A stretch of 52,524 nt of DNA. Origin: Mycolicibacterium canariasense (GTDB lineage Bacteria > Actinomycetota > Actinomycetes > Mycobacteriales > Mycobacteriaceae). Under the pieces are notes generated by a model. The model was not told where the DNA came from, searched no databases, and saw only the letters and a program-made list of their open reading frames with translations. The position numbers and the translations under genes are program-made. Shown here one piece after another: positions 52,448-52,524 of this stretch. Within the stretch, counting starts at the first letter, position 1, and each line of letters begins with the position of its first letter. The stretch is taken from NCBI RefSeq assembly GCF_002101555.1, contig NZ_LQOL01000103.1, forward strand, positions 1-52,524. Reading direction: 5' to 3'.

Positions 52448-52524
52448 GGCTCTTCACAGATGAGGGTGTAGAGGTGGTTGGCGCGTCGTTGCCGGGATAG
52501 AGGTCGAGGTCTCTCGAAAATGAG
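52448..52524. mobile_element. terminal part of an ISL3-family insertion sequence
   Basis: The sequence at the break begins GGCTCTTCACAGATGAGGGT. GGYTCTTC is the usual outer end of ISL3-family inverted repeats. It starts exactly where the NlpC/P60 similarity ends. Only 77 bases are in the window, so the transposase and the other end cannot be checked. Confidence 0.65.

Overview
The window looks like an accessory copper and heavy-metal resistance island from a mycobacterium. It is GC-rich and uses many GTG and TTG starts. Nearly every recognisable protein has its closest remembered relative in Mycobacterium: CtaD, the Rv0526-type thioredoxin, ResB (Rv0528), the Rv0102-type CopD-CtaG fusion, MmcO, CysK2 (Rv0848), LpqS, CtpG, Rip-type NlpC/P60 hydrolases, an MPT63-fold protein and LdtA/B-type L,D-transpeptidases. 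No rRNA, tRNA, replication, conjugation or CRISPR genes were seen. Both ends are breaks. At the left a P-type ATPase is cut inside its membrane domain. At the right an NlpC/P60 gene is interrupted by what looks like an ISL3-family insertion-sequence end.

Layout. 1-4.6 kb: truncated cation ATPase, a stand-alone ctaD, an M23 endopeptidase. 4.7-14.1 kb: blaI-blaR1 pair, ctaG, Rv0526-like thioredoxin, copC, RipA-like hydrolase, copD-ctaG fusion, resB. 14.2-17.1 kb: ArsR/CadC-type sensor, CtpG-like Cd/Pb/Zn ATPase, decayed DUF3703 gene. 17.3-25.3 kb: MPT63-like protein with a Cys/Met tail, His-rich membrane protein, then a six-gene CsoR operon (copZ-like, HxHP secreted protein, copA, 52-aa CCC protein, csoR, copB) behind two CsoR-type palindromes. 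25.4-31.9 kb: broken hydrolase, small CsoR-box gene, blaI fragment, odd response regulator, RipB/D-like hydrolase, second intact blaI-blaR1 pair, decayed third pair. 32-39.8 kb: mmcO, two-component system, DUF305 protein, RipC-like hydrolase, L,D-transpeptidase, Met-rich peptide. 40-48 kb: beta-propeller lipoprotein, hydrolase/DUF2218/TetR unit, frameshifted membrane protein, lpqS-cysK2-MFS operon. 48.4-52.5 kb: remnant of a duplicated two-component system, second DUF305 gene, Cys-rich four-helix copper protein, fifth blaI remnant, interrupted RipA-like gene.

How the parts may work together. CopA/CopB pump copper out of the cytoplasm. MmcO, DUF305 proteins, the Csp-like protein, CopC/CopD and the Cys/Met/His-rich small proteins would bind, oxidise or pass it on outside or at the membrane. 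CtaD, CtaG and ResB/thioredoxin point to respiratory copper and haem enzymes. Five peptidoglycan hydrolases and one L,D-transpeptidase are interleaved with these genes, next to repeated BlaI/BlaR1 pairs.

Three regulatory layers can be read from the DNA. (1) CsoR-type palindromes lie before the copZ-like gene and a small Cys gene. (2) A direct repeat CTTYA-N6-CTTYA lies in the same orientation before five units (MPT63-like, mmcO, both DUF305 genes, L,D-transpeptidase) and is a candidate box for the MmcO-adjacent response regulator. (3) An 18-bp motif TAC-N5-TAC-N3-GTAG lies before ctaD (twice), copC/thioredoxin, the RipA-like gene, the resB operon, the RipB/D-like gene and response regulator, and the stretch after the L,D-transpeptidase, with weaker variants before the other hydrolases and the Csp-like gene. 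BlaI is the likeliest reader. That would make a BlaI/BlaR1 regulon joining copper handling, cytochrome assembly and cell-wall remodelling. This is inference from sequence layout.
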